Position numbers and translations under genes: made by a program | Part shown: positions 34,351 to 44,402 of the stretch, piece after piece | Layout of the letters: each line of letters starts with the position of its first letter | Numbering within the stretch: position 1 is the first letter of the stretch | Origin: Plotosus lineatus | Taxonomy: Eukaryota > Chordata > Actinopteri > Siluriformes > Plotosidae | Reading direction: 5' to 3' | NCBI GenBank assembly: GCA_024760905.1 | Contig: CM045733.1 | Span: forward strand, 65,539,501-65,603,500 | Length of the DNA stretch: 64,000 bases | The notes under the pieces: model-generated | Seen by the model: only the letters and a program-made list of their open reading frames with translations | Database searches by the model: none | What the model was told of the DNA's origin: nothing

Positions 34351-34504
34351 CCCCTTAAGTACACTAAGTATTTGATTGCATCAATCTGTATCTAAACATT
34401 ATATATACTTGTGTATGTGTGTGTATGTGCTTACGCACGTGAACGTACGTGTACATATATATGTAGATATGTGTATGTATGTGTACTGTATATATATGTA
34501 TATA

Positions 34505-35293
34505 CAGTGATACCTCAGCTCACGAACATAATTGGTTCCCAGAAAGTGTGTGTAAGGCGAAAAGTTCGTCTTCCGAACATTTATTTCCCATAAGAAACCA
34601 TTAAAATGAGAATAATCCGTTCCCAGGTCCCCATAAAACATAATTTTCTACTAAATAAGCCTTAAAACTACACAAAAATATACCTTATTTTATGTATAAT
34701 AAATGTGCTCTTGTATTGTAATTAAAGAAATAAACTGTACTGTATAATAAAGTCGTTTTATTTACCTTTGTGATGGTAGTTGACGGCTTGATGGAATGGA
34801 GTGGGAGGAGGAGGGAGGGAGGGACTTACTGTTTGGAAGGAGAGTTTGGAAACGCCTACTGTTTGGAAACACCCTTCGCCACACACGCACCCTTAATAGC
34901 TTCCTTGTTCTTAAGGATGGTAGCAATGGTAGACTTAGCGTACTGGTACTGGGACGCTGAGTCACACAAACGCACACCTCGTTCGTGTTTTTCAATGATC
35001 TCCGCCTGTGGTGGGGTCTTTTTCGGTCCCATAATAGCAAAAGTACACTCAATATGGTCCAAAATGTCTAGCAAACACAAACCACGTCCGCACTCAAAGA
35101 AAGGGGGTGATGAACTGTGACGCCGTGAGCGTGCGTCAGCTTCTCGTGGCCGCCACCGTGGCGCTGTTCGACCGCGTGGTTTGATTCGTCCGCCGAAAAC
35201 TAGTTCGTCAGCAGAGACTATATGCTCGCAAATTTAATGTTCTTGAGGCGAAAAGTTTGTGAGCTTAAGTGTTCGTCAGCGGAGGTTTTACTG
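34505..35293 (-). mobile_element. Tigger/pogo-like element, family 3
   Basis: Left terminus CAGTGATACCTCAGCTCACG after TA; right terminus CGTCAGCGGAGGTTTTACTG before TA. Inner blocks such as AATAATCCGTTCCCAGG occur only here. It carries the HTH frame at 34856-35032. Confidence 0.8.
34856..35032 (-). pseudogene. Tigger family 3 N-terminal HTH fragment
   Basis: From the likely start MGPKKTPPQAEIIEKHERGV the frame runs through RLCDSASQYQYAKSTIATIL to KNKEAIKGACVAKG and stops. This is a shortened Psq/CENP-B-type HTH; the first helix region is partly lost. No catalytic domain follows. Confidence 0.65.
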
Positions 35294-35331
35294 TATATAT
35301 ATGTATATGTGTATATACATATAGATATATG

Positions 35332-35379
<48 letters not shown>

Positions 35380-35500
35380 TAGATAGATATATATGTATGT
35401 GAATGTATATACATGTATATGCGTGTATGTAAGTGTGTATACCTGTGTGTATATGTGTGTGTGTGTGTACATATATATTTGTGTGTGTACATATATGAGT
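35294..35500. repeat. (AT)n and mixed TG/TA microsatellite
   Basis: Core AT run at 35336-35377, followed by TGTA/TGTG-type repeats. Confidence 0.9.
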
Positions 35501-35529
35501 CCACGGCATTAGAAAAATAATGTATGCAC

Positions 35530-35760
35530 ATATATGCATGTATCGATATTTAAAAGAACCCGCCCCCGAATACATAATGAACACCACCCCATCTAGAGGA
35601 CACCATGTTCATCGACATAGTACCGCCCCCAGCACTTTGTAATCATTCTTCTATAATCACCTGAAGAGAGAGGATGGTTTCACCACCCCTCGAAACAGAT
35701 CTGTAGTGATAAATGGAGTTTCAATAGAAAGTCTTTGTCCTGTCCTTTTATTTTTGTTTA
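35530..35760 (+). mobile_element. Candidate 3' end of the Penelope-like element
   Basis: Contains CCTGAAGAGAGAGGATGG, CTCGAAACAGATCTG and GATAAATGGAGTTTC, a layout typical of the non-coding 3' region of Penelope-like elements as I remember it. It lies 1.2 kb downstream of the GIY-YIG remnant, with the family 3 Tigger element and AT repeats between them. Confidence 0.4.
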
Positions 35761-35940
35761 TATATATGTGCACATACACAGAGAGAGAGAGAGAGAATTA
35801 AATGCAGGCAACTACACAGTGAGCTCAGTGATGCTAAAATGCTTTCGGGCACTATTCCCGAACGACATCATGAGCTTTTTTTTTTCCCCCTGAAATCTAT
35901 TTTATTACATTAGATATAAGAGTTTGGATCAATTTCTTTC

Positions 35941-35944
<4 letters not shown>

Positions 35945-35982
<38 letters not shown>
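35945..35982. repeat. (CA)n microsatellite
   Basis: About 18 CA units. Confidence 0.95.
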
Positions 35983-35983
<1 letters not shown>

Positions 35984-35989
35984 TAGTTC

Positions 35990-36328
35990 AGTTCATTTTC
36001 TGTAACCGCTTCATCCTAATTAGGGTCACGGGGAGGCTGGTGCCCATCCCAGCCAACTCAGGGCGAGGGCAGAGTACACCCTGGACAGCTCGCCAGGCCA
36101 TCGCAGGGCGGAAACACGCTGACGGCTTTTCAGCCTACTCTTGTCGAAAGTCAGCAATGGTTCTTTTACATGCCTCACACCATAGACAGTGAGAGACATG
36201 GCCGGCCTTTGATAACCCAGTTAGCTGCACTGGGGGGGCAGTGACAACCTTGTGGAGAGTGGGACTCGAACCCCCAACCTTTGGATCAGCGATCCGGCGC
36301 CTTATACCACTAGACCACCACTGCCCCA
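35990..36328 (-). repeat. SINE type B, full length
   Basis: Minus-strand copy from CAGTTCATTTTCTGTAACCG to a reversed head with GGACTCGAACCCCCAACC and ACCACCACTGCCCC. Well preserved. Confidence 0.9.
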
Positions 36329-36359
36329 CTACACATATTATATATATATATACACACAC

Positions 36360-36434
36360 AAAACCAAAAGTCTGGACACACCTACTTCAGTTAGAATGAG
36401 TATGTGTCTGTACCGGGACTTTTGACTGGTGCTA
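36360..36434. mobile_element. Short palindromic Tc1-type remnant
   Basis: AACCAAAAGTCTGGACACAC at the left and ACTTTTGACTGGT at the right are near complements, giving a foldback of about 70 bp. Termini of this style belong to Tc1-related fish MITEs. Confidence 0.5.
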
Positions 36435-36544
36435 TAGCAGTTGGTGTAAACAATGGTTCCCTCACCAGGTCCAGAACATTTTCCCTCCTCTTGGCGATAT
36501 GCTGCAATCCACTCTACTCATACTTCTGAAAAACTTTCTGTAGT

Positions 36545-37720
36545 TAAAGTTTTGATGAGAGCTAAATGGCACTCTTGACCATCTCTATACATTCTACAGG
36601 AGCCCTGAGGGGGGAGTTTTCCCAATCTGTCCGCATGTGTATTGTGGATTTGGAGAAGGATGAAGACCGTGTCCCTGAGGCTATCTTGCGGGGCGTGATC
36701 TGGGAGTATGCCATACCGGACTCGTTGCTACGTGCCATGCAGACTCCATCACCGGAGCCAGTGCTTGGTCCTGATTGGTAACAACAGGTCGAATTTGTTT
36801 GCGGTGAAGGTTGGAGTCCACCAAGGCTGTCCTTTGTCACTGATTCTGTTCATAATTTTTATGGACAGAATTTGTAGGTCTAGCCGAAGGTGTTGAAAGA
36901 TTCTGGTTTGGTGGCCATCAGATCTCATCTGTGTGTTTTGCAGATAACGTTGTCCTAACATTGGCTACATCAATCCAGGACACCCAGCTCTCTTTGTAGC
37001 GATTCAAAGCTGAGTGTGAAGCAGCCGGGAGAATCAGCACCTCCAAGTCCGAGGACATGGTTCTCAGCTAAGAAAGGGTGGAATGCACCCTCCGGGTCTG
37101 GAATGAGGTCCTGCCCCAAGTGAAGGAGTTTTAGTATCTTGGGGTCTTGTTCTTGAGTGAGGGAAGGATGGAGCGAGAGATGAACAGGTGGATCGCTGCA
37201 GCCTCTGTTGTAATGCATAGCCTGTACTGGTCCATTGTGGTGAAGAGGGAGCTGGGCTGAAAGGGAAAACTCTTCATTTACCAGTCGATCTATGTTCCAA
37301 CCCTCATCTATGGTCATGAGCTTTGGGTAGTGACTTAAAGAACAAGATTGCAAAAGCAAGTGGCTGAAATGAGCTTCCTTCGCTGGGTGGCGAGATAGGC
37401 TGAGAAGCCTAGCCATCATGGAAGAGCTCGGAGTAGAACTGCTACTCCTACGCATTGAGAGGAGCCAGTTGAGGTGGCTCAGGTATCTAGCTAGAATGCC
37501 TACAGAATGCCTCCCTGGTGTGGTGGTTTGGGGCATGCCAGCCGGGAAGAGACCACAGGGAGGACCTAGAATACTCTGGAGGGATTAGGTCACTCAGCTG
37601 GTCTGGGAATGCCTCGGTTTCCCCCTGGAAGAGCTGCAGGAAGTGGCTAGGGGAGGGACGTCTAGACTTCATTGCTTAGGGTGCTGCCCCATGACCCAAC
37701 CCCGGATTAAACAGAAGATA

Positions 37721-37753
<33 letters not shown>
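36545..37753 (+). mobile_element. Rex3-like LINE, 5'-truncated, with (GATG)n end
   Basis: Decayed coding sequence from within the reverse transcriptase (RVPEAILRGVIWEYAIPDSL; QGCPLSLILF; a CFADNVVL-like stretch at about 36930 in place of the catalytic FADD) to the C-terminal region (EERSQLRWL-like at about 37450, RRPQGGPRIL at about 37550). It ends in about nine GATG/GAT units (37720-37753). Several stops and frameshifts. RTE-type elements encode an endonuclease upstream, which is missing here. Confidence 0.8.
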
Positions 37754-38049
37754 TGCTTTGTTGGCTGTTGGACATGATATGATGTCTGTGCATTAACCAA
37801 TTGAGAGAAGCAATTTTATTTGCTTGACTCCGTTTTGTATGTTAATTACAATCACTGAGAAAAAACATGAAATACGGTTTACTTAAAGCAATTACACTTA
37901 CCATAACTCACTCCTAAAAATATACCAAACCACTTCATTTTACATCAAATTACATAATTACACAATATTAAATAAGCATAAAAACTGAAGTTTTACCTTA
38001 AGATATTATTTAAAGGGTGGGTATGAACAGATTACTCTTATTTTTAAGG
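37754..38049. other. Unannotated AT-rich sequence
   Basis: No feature recognised. Confidence 0.4.
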
Positions 38050-38058
38050 GGGGTTTGA

Positions 38059-38067
38059 TAGATAATG

Positions 38068-38102
<35 letters not shown>

Positions 38103-38156
38103 GGGCGTGCAGACAGACAGATATAGATTGACAGACAGACAGATAGACAGACAGAC

Positions 38157-38189
<33 letters not shown>

Positions 38190-38225
38190 AACAGGCAGAC
38201 AGACAGCAAGACAAATAGATACTTA
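38059..38225. repeat. (GACA)n/(GATA)n tetranucleotide repeat
   Basis: Nine or more uninterrupted GACA units, then mixed GACA and GATA units. Confidence 0.95.
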
Positions 38226-38329
38226 ACTAATCCCAGAGGGAACTTCGCACTTTCCACCAACACTGCAGTGGAACAGTACACACTTACTCTACAACAATAT
38301 AGCAAAAATACATACCACACAGACACACA

Positions 38330-38625
38330 GCCTGGTGGTAAGGTGCTGGATCACTGATCTCAAGGTTGGTGGTTCAAGCCCCACTCTCAAACGGGTTGTC
38401 ACTGTCCCCCCAGTGCGGCTAACTGGGTTATCACTGTCTATGTTCATGTAAAAGAACCATTGTTGACTTTTGTAAAGAAGAGCTGCATAGCCGTCAGTGT
38501 GTTTCTGCCCTGCGATGGCCTGAGGAGCTGTCCAGGGTGCACTCTGCCCTCACCCAGAGTTAGCTGGGATGGAAGCGAGCCATCCCGCGACCCTAATTAG
38601 GATTAAGTGGTTCAGAACATGAAGG
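38330..38625 (+). repeat. SINE type B with small body deletion
   Basis: Plus-strand head (CCTGGTGGTAAGGTGCTGG), tail CGACCCTAATTAGGATTAAG. A deletion in the body removes part of the GGCCGGCCATG block. Confidence 0.85.
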
Positions 38626-39610
38626 AATAAAATATTACATTAATCCATCTATGAAGAGGCATCTATAGTAAAAATTAAAAGTTGAAAGAACTTGAGGCAG
38701 ACATCGTTGAAAGTACAAGAAAGTGATTGGGATGTGATCACCTTATAGATTTCGGATGTAGCCGGAATCAAATTTTGTCTGTGTTTTGAATAAACTGAGC
38801 GACTGAACATTTCGTGCTGAAATGTGACCGGTTCTTCAGGCTCTGCTAAATCTGCCAGACTGGAAGTGGACAGAGGACGTCATAAAAACCGAGGACAGTT
38901 GCCCTTCTGTGAAAATATGCCATCAGTGATGATTGATCTTAATAATATCCTGAAATAATAACTTGATAATGATACAGTATTGTTCATGATCTCCGAGATT
39001 TAAAGAAAATCACACCTATACGGTCGAGACACAAAAACACAATCACTTCCTCTCTACTCCTGCTCAGTTGTTTTATAAGAGACAGTCTGTGATCATTAGT
39101 CTCTTCTCCGACCTGGACGAGGTTGGAAGGGGGAAGGCAGTGCGTGGATGTTTATTTTTAAGCTACACTCAACCCTGCGGGGGACTGTCTGCGCCACTGT
39201 TGTACTCAATCCGATCACAAATGCAAAAACAAAATGCATGCGTCATGGTGTGGCATTTCTGGAACGATGACAATTAGCCTTGGCTAAACTCTTTCATTAA
39301 TGACTTGTAAAAGAGCTTTTCCTTCAATTATGTGCGTGCAAGGATGAATGATGCGGCACACAACACTCATTTGAGCAACTAGAATATATGTGGTACAAGT
39401 ACTCTGGCCAAAGTATACATTTATATTAATTTATACTAATGGAATACCTGTGGAAATAACTTGGCCCCAAAAATCCCTCCAAAATAATTACTCTTGGCGT
39501 CTATCCAAGCCCGTCTTCGTTTTGTTTTGCATGGAATTAGACACCGAATGAACAGTTCTCCGTCATGCTCTGACCATGTGACAAGACAATAAAAATATTT
39601 CGGAACCACT
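38626..39610. other. Unannotated unique sequence
   Basis: No gene or repeat recognised. Confidence 0.4.
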
Positions 39611-39616
39611 TATCTA

Positions 39617-39868
39617 TCCATTCCATTCATTTTCTGAACCGCCTAATCCTAATTAGGGTCGTCGGGAGGCTGGTGCCCATCTCAGCCGACTCTGGGCGAG
39701 GGGACAGTACATTCTGGACAGCTCACCGAGCCAACGCAGGGCAAAAACATGCTGACGGCTATGCAGCTATTCTTGTTGAACGTCAGTATGGGTTCTTTTA
39801 CAGCCTCTCACCATAGACAGTGAGCGACATGGCTGGCCTTTGATAACCCAGTTAGCTGCACTGGGGGA
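39617..39868 (-). repeat. SINE type B, head-truncated
   Basis: Minus-strand: tail with CCTAATCCTAATTAGGGTCG to body end GTTAGCTGCACTGGGG. Confidence 0.8.
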
Positions 39869-40006
39869 CCACTTATCTAATATTTCAATAATAAAATAAA
39901 AAGAATTGAAAATGTTGGAAAGCCAGTACTGACCTACATACCCGATGACACAATTTTAGATTTTTCTCGCCAGTCTACGAGTTTCTGCGTACAAGTGCGC
40001 AACTCC

Positions 40007-40010
<4 letters not shown>

Positions 40011-40050
<40 letters not shown>
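40011..40050. repeat. (TG)n microsatellite
   Basis: About 20 TG units. Confidence 0.95.
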
Positions 40051-40414
40051 ATGATGGGAATTTGCGACCACATATCAACCTCAGCTTGTGGGTCAGGTCT
40101 TGCCTACTGGCCCAGACTCTCTAATAGAGCAATTCATCTTGTCAGCCTGCAGCTGGATTCCAGCTCCACAAGTTTTGGTGGATCCCCTGAACTGGAGAAG
40201 GTTAAAGCAGTGCAGCGAAGTTCACTCCAGCTACACTAGAGCACCCATCGATTTAGAGCATGTCACACAGCTTCACTACTGGAATCTTACTGCCTGGTTT
40301 TCAGACAACAGACGAAACGGTTTCTAAGCCATCGCTTTAAATCTATAGTAAATCAGGAAGGCATCACAAAACATGAGACCCATTACCACGACCAACCTGG
40401 GACATATATACAGT
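40051..40414. other. Unannotated sequence
   Basis: No feature recognised; a 75-codon frame shows no domain. Confidence 0.4.
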
Positions 40415-41265
40415 ATGCTACCTGACTAAAAGTGTGTGCACCCCTGACAAGAACACCTATATAGTTTTTCAAAAACATCTGATTCCTGATTTAGTCCTCA
40501 CATAATGATGAAAGGAAAAGTGTACAAGACGGTGTTGAGGCCAGCGATGTTGTATGGTTTAGAAACAGTGGCTCTGGGGAAAAGACAGGAGGTAAAGCTG
40601 GAGGTAGCAGAGATGAAAATGTTGAGGTTCTCTTTGGGAGTAACGAGGACGGATAGGATCAGGAATGAGTACATCAGAGGGACAGCACATGGAAAAGGTT
40701 TTGGAAACAAAGTCAGAGAGGCTAGATTGAGATGGTTTGGACATGTACAGAGGAGGGATAGTGAGTATATTGGTAGTAGGATGCTGAGGTTGGAACTACC
40801 AGGCAGAAGACCGAGAGGAAGACCAAAGAGAAGATTTATGGATGTGGTGAAGGAGGACATGAAGGTAGTTGGAGTAAGACTAGAAGATGCAGAGGATAGG
40901 GTGAGATGGAGACAGATCATTCGCTGTGGCGACCCCTGAAGGAAACAGCAGAAAGGAAAAGAAGAAGAAGAAGAAGTTTGTTCTGATAATCGTTGCTTTT
41001 CTTAGAAATCTAGGAAAGGGCTTTCCACAAGATATTAGAGCATAAATAAGGGGAGTTTCCCCAAAGGTGTACAGTTAGGTTGAGGTCAGGTATTTTTGCA
41101 GGCCAGTGGAGTTATTCCATCGCAAAATTGGCTTTTGGCATTTGGGTTTGCTTCATGCTAGAACATCTTTGAGCATCCTTGTTTCAGTGAATGGTAACTA
41201 TAATGTGATCAGATACCAAGGCATGGGTGTGATAGTCAAGTGTCCAAAAACTTTTGCCCATTACT
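40415..41265 (-). mobile_element. Tc1-derived element split by a LINE
   Basis: Left end near CTGACTAAAAGTGTGTGCAC and right end near AAGTGTCCAAAAACTTTTGC are diverged inverted repeats. Between them GGTTGAGGTCAGGTATTTTT and GCAGGCCAGTGGAGTTATTC are reversed Tc1 transposase sequence (complement of the SPDLNP block). The LINE at 40499-40976 interrupts the left subterminal part. Confidence 0.65.
40499..40976 (+). mobile_element. RTE-like LINE 3' end with open C-terminal frame
   Basis: The longest of the four copies. A 144-codon frame (40505-40939) is uninterrupted: KVYKTVLRPAMLYGLETVAL, then LRWFGHVQRRDSEYIG and GRRPRGRPKRRF, ending RCGDP. This is the region downstream of the reverse transcriptase in RTE-like elements; RT and endonuclease are missing. 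It ends GAAACAGCAGAAAGGAAAAG and (AAG)n. No clear target duplication was found. Confidence 0.85.
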
Positions 41266-41277
41266 CAAAATAGCACG

Positions 41278-41565
41278 GTCTGGTGGGGTGTAATTGGTAT
41301 TCAGTGGCAAGATCCAAACAAAGGTGGTCCAAGGAATTTACAACCAGTGAATTGTCAAACATCATGGACGCCCAAGGCTCATTGGTGCATGCCGGGAGTG
41401 AAGGCTACTCCATCTGCTCTGATTAAGAACTAATATCGCAAAAACTGTTGAAAAAGTCAATGCTGGCTATGACAGAATGAGGTCAGAACAACAGAAGGCC
41501 ACTGCAACTTGCTGTGTATGATGCTGCCTGGTAGTGTTAATGATATGGCTGATCGGTGTACTTTA
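41278..41565 (+). mobile_element. Internally deleted Tc1 derivative
   Basis: Decayed N-terminal transposase sequence (AACAAAGGTGGTCCAAGGAA, GACGCCCAAGGCTCATTGGT) joins abruptly, near 41530, to the 3' terminus GATATGGCTGATCGGTGTAC. About 1 kb of the parent element is missing. Confidence 0.65.
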
Positions 41566-41710
41566 TATGACAAACAGTTGTCAGGACAAATTACTCTGTT
41601 CTGGTTTTTATTAATTATGTTTAACTCTTTCCTCCTTCAGTATAACGTGTTCTGACGTCCTGTCTTCCACGTTCTACGATATACTGTCCGTAATTCATTT
41701 TCCGTAACTG

Positions 41711-41930
41711 TTCAGTTCAGTTCATCTTCTGTAACCGCTTAATCCTGATTAGTGTCGTGCGGAGGTTGGCGTCCATCCCAGCCAACTCCGGGCGAGGGCA
41801 GAGGATACCCTGGACAGCTCGCCAGGCCACTGCAGGGCTGAAACACGCTGACGGCTATGTAGCTCCTCTTATTGAAAGTCAGCAATGGTTCCATAGACAG
41901 TGAGAGTCATGGCCGGCCTTCGATAACCAA
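41711..41930 (-). repeat. SINE type B, head-truncated
   Basis: Minus-strand: tail GTAACCGCTTAATCCTGATT through CGCTGACGGCTATGTAGC; stops inside the body. Confidence 0.75.
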
Positions 41931-41999
41931 TATACTGTGTATATATTTATTTGGAGCTACATGCGATGAACATTATGGGGGTTGAATAGTAATCGAGCA

Positions 42000-42122
42000 C
42001 AAGGTTTTGCGAACATCATTCCCATTGAATCATGTAATTCATCCTTGACTATGAGGGACAGAATTAAAGTAAGTGTGTTGAAGCCACCTCATTAATTGAA
42101 GAGCGAAGTAGTGAGTGATCCC
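42000..42122. mobile_element. Family 4 MITE, right end
   Basis: GAGCGAAGTAGTGAGTGATCCCTG followed by TA is the family 4 terminus. The left boundary is unclear. Confidence 0.45.
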
Positions 42123-42145
42123 TGTATACATATATACAATATATA

Positions 42146-42345
42146 CCAAGGTGGCCTGGTGGTAAGGTGTTGGATCACTAATCCCGAGGTTGGGGGTTCA
42201 AGCACCACTCTCAATGAGTTGTCACTGTCCCCCCAATGCAGCTAACTGGGTTATCAAAGGCCGGCCAAGTCTCTCACTGTCTATGGTGTGAGGTTCATGT
42301 AAAAAAAAAAACATTGCTGACTTTGTAAAGAGTAGCTGCCAAGTG
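42146..42345 (+). repeat. SINE type B, tail-truncated
   Basis: Plus-strand head (GCCTGGTGGTAAGGTGTTGG), body to GAGTAGCTGCC; the tail is replaced by a different repeat. Confidence 0.75.
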
Positions 42346-42660
42346 CGATGCCACAATGTGGCACGACAAATTTGAGAATGAAAAGTGACACATAGCTCCC
42401 GAGTGTTGCATCGACAAGGTGATTGACTATTAACCCTGAAGAACGAAGCTCGAGTCCATTTAATGCCACAGCCTTTCCTGACCGGAAGTCCATGGGAGCT
42501 AATTGGCTGAGCTCTCACAGGAGGAGGGATGGCACACGCTCACTTTCCTGTCACTCACAGCGATCACCAGCCAATCATAGGCCTCTAGCTCTTTCCCTCC
42601 GGATGTGTTAGACCGTCTCCAAAATACCTATGCACTGCAGTTTGAAAAGAGGTGGGTGGC
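42346..42660 (+). repeat. V-SINE-like repeat, copy 1
   Basis: Core block GACCGGAAGTCCATGGGAGC, TAATTGGCTGAGCTCTCACA and GGGATGGCACACGCTC resembles the conserved centre of V-SINE-type elements. A degraded tRNA-like head precedes it (GCTCGAGTCC as B box). A second copy lies at 53645-53965. Confidence 0.55.
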
Positions 42661-44402
42661 TAGCATCGAATGTCACAAAAAAAAAAAAGCGACAGCCATG
42701 TCAGTCACTTTTCTATCATACCTGTAGTGTGACCACTCCCCCCACAGATACTGACCTGGGATTATGAATAAATATAAACATTAATTTTGCATCCTTCATA
42801 ATCGTCTTTCATGGTACGTGAGATAAATATGTGTAAAAGTTCAGCAAAATGACACGGCAAAATTATCAAGCTATAAAATGCCTGCAGTTGACGTAGTACG
42901 GCATCCATAGCAAATCCTCTTTTACGGCTAATCATTCTTTTTTTTTTTAAAATTAACCCTTAATCTACAGTGCCCTTAGGTTATCCCTTTAACAACCAGC
43001 AGGACCATATGGTCCTCTTTCAAAAAAAATTGCTAATAAGTAATAGATGCGTGGTGCTGCCGTTCAGAACATGTTCTATACTTGTTGTGGCGTCGCTGGT
43101 TGCAACACAACTTGGTCCCACATGCATCAGTCAGCTATGAGAGGACCTTGAGTGCGCAGGATTGTGTTCACGAATTTGAGAGAGTGTTATTTGTTATTAT
43201 TATTACGTTATTAATATGTTATTGTTATTATTAGTTTTATTAGAATTTTGTAAAAAGAAATGTGTTCTGGGTGTTTCCTTAGGCATTTTTGATTAGGAAA
43301 AAACTAGTAATCATTTTTTTTTTAACTGCATAAAATAATTTGGGCATTAAAGGGTTAAGATGAAGGCAGTTTGGTCAGAAAAGAAAGAATTTTCATGGAA
43401 TTTTTTTATAGTTTCCTTTTCTCTTGACCATAAGTAGACAACTGATGAAATGGTTGTTTACAAAAAAAAGCTGACAATTAAAAGTCTGTTTAAAAATGCC
43501 TGGCCAGAAAAGTATGTTTATTTTTTGCTCGAACTCCAAACCAGATGTTGCATCGGTTTATATGTGGTGACGTGTATCACCACTATGAAATAAAACATAA
43601 CCACATCAATCTGATTTGTTTAATTTAGAGCCATGAACTAATCACTAGTGCCCAGACATTAAAAGGTAAATATTACCAACACTCCCACTCGCTGTTTATC
43701 CAGAACGTTGCAATCACACTTAAGTTTAAGTCCCAAACACATCCTAGAAATGGAGATAACGGTTACAGTCCCCTGCCCCATTAAAAAAAAAAGAACCTCT
43801 GCAGCCTCACAAGCAAATTCTGAACATTTCAAAAGGCTGTATACCCCCCTCTCCCCGAAACAAACCTCAATTACCATAACATAACAAGCGTGGAGTGTGG
43901 GTTGTGTTTACAGCAGCAGCTAATCCCAGGGGAAGGCGCTGGATTAACAAAGCAAGCAGGTGTGTTTGAGAAAAACCGACTCTCCCTGGAACTGTAGCTC
44001 ATTCAGGCATGGCACACTCGCACTATGCACTTTCCTTCACTCTGAATAATCACTGTTGGACAACAACAAAAAACTCCTCTGTGCATCTCAAAACGCTGAC
44101 ATTAAACATCAATGTGTTTGGATAAGTGCACTTCCTCCTGCATCAGCCCTGCACATGACTCTAATGGAATCTGAAGTCCCTGATGTAGCCTGGCAGAGGA
44201 CAGGAGTCACATACGACAGACACACGCTCAAGACGGGACAGCAAGGTTTGGTGTGCATACAACTGACAAAAGCAGTGCGCTTTAATCAGAAATTAGGAAA
44301 GTAATCCAAAGGAAAACGGGGCGTGGCAGTACAAAAGGAGTCTGGTGAAGCAAAGGTTCATTCTGAGAGGCAGCAATTTAAATAGAGAGAATAACCCATA
44401 TA
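42661..44402. other. Unannotated unique sequence
   Basis: No gene or repeat family recognised in about 1.7 kb. AT-rich at 43180-43330. Confidence 0.4.

Noticed and set aside
36970..37536. 188-codon minus-strand frame
   Set aside because: Antisense of the Rex3-like copy.
38059..38225. CRISPR-like array
   Set aside because: Simple tetranucleotide repeat without spacers; eukaryotic context. No CRISPR array elsewhere either.
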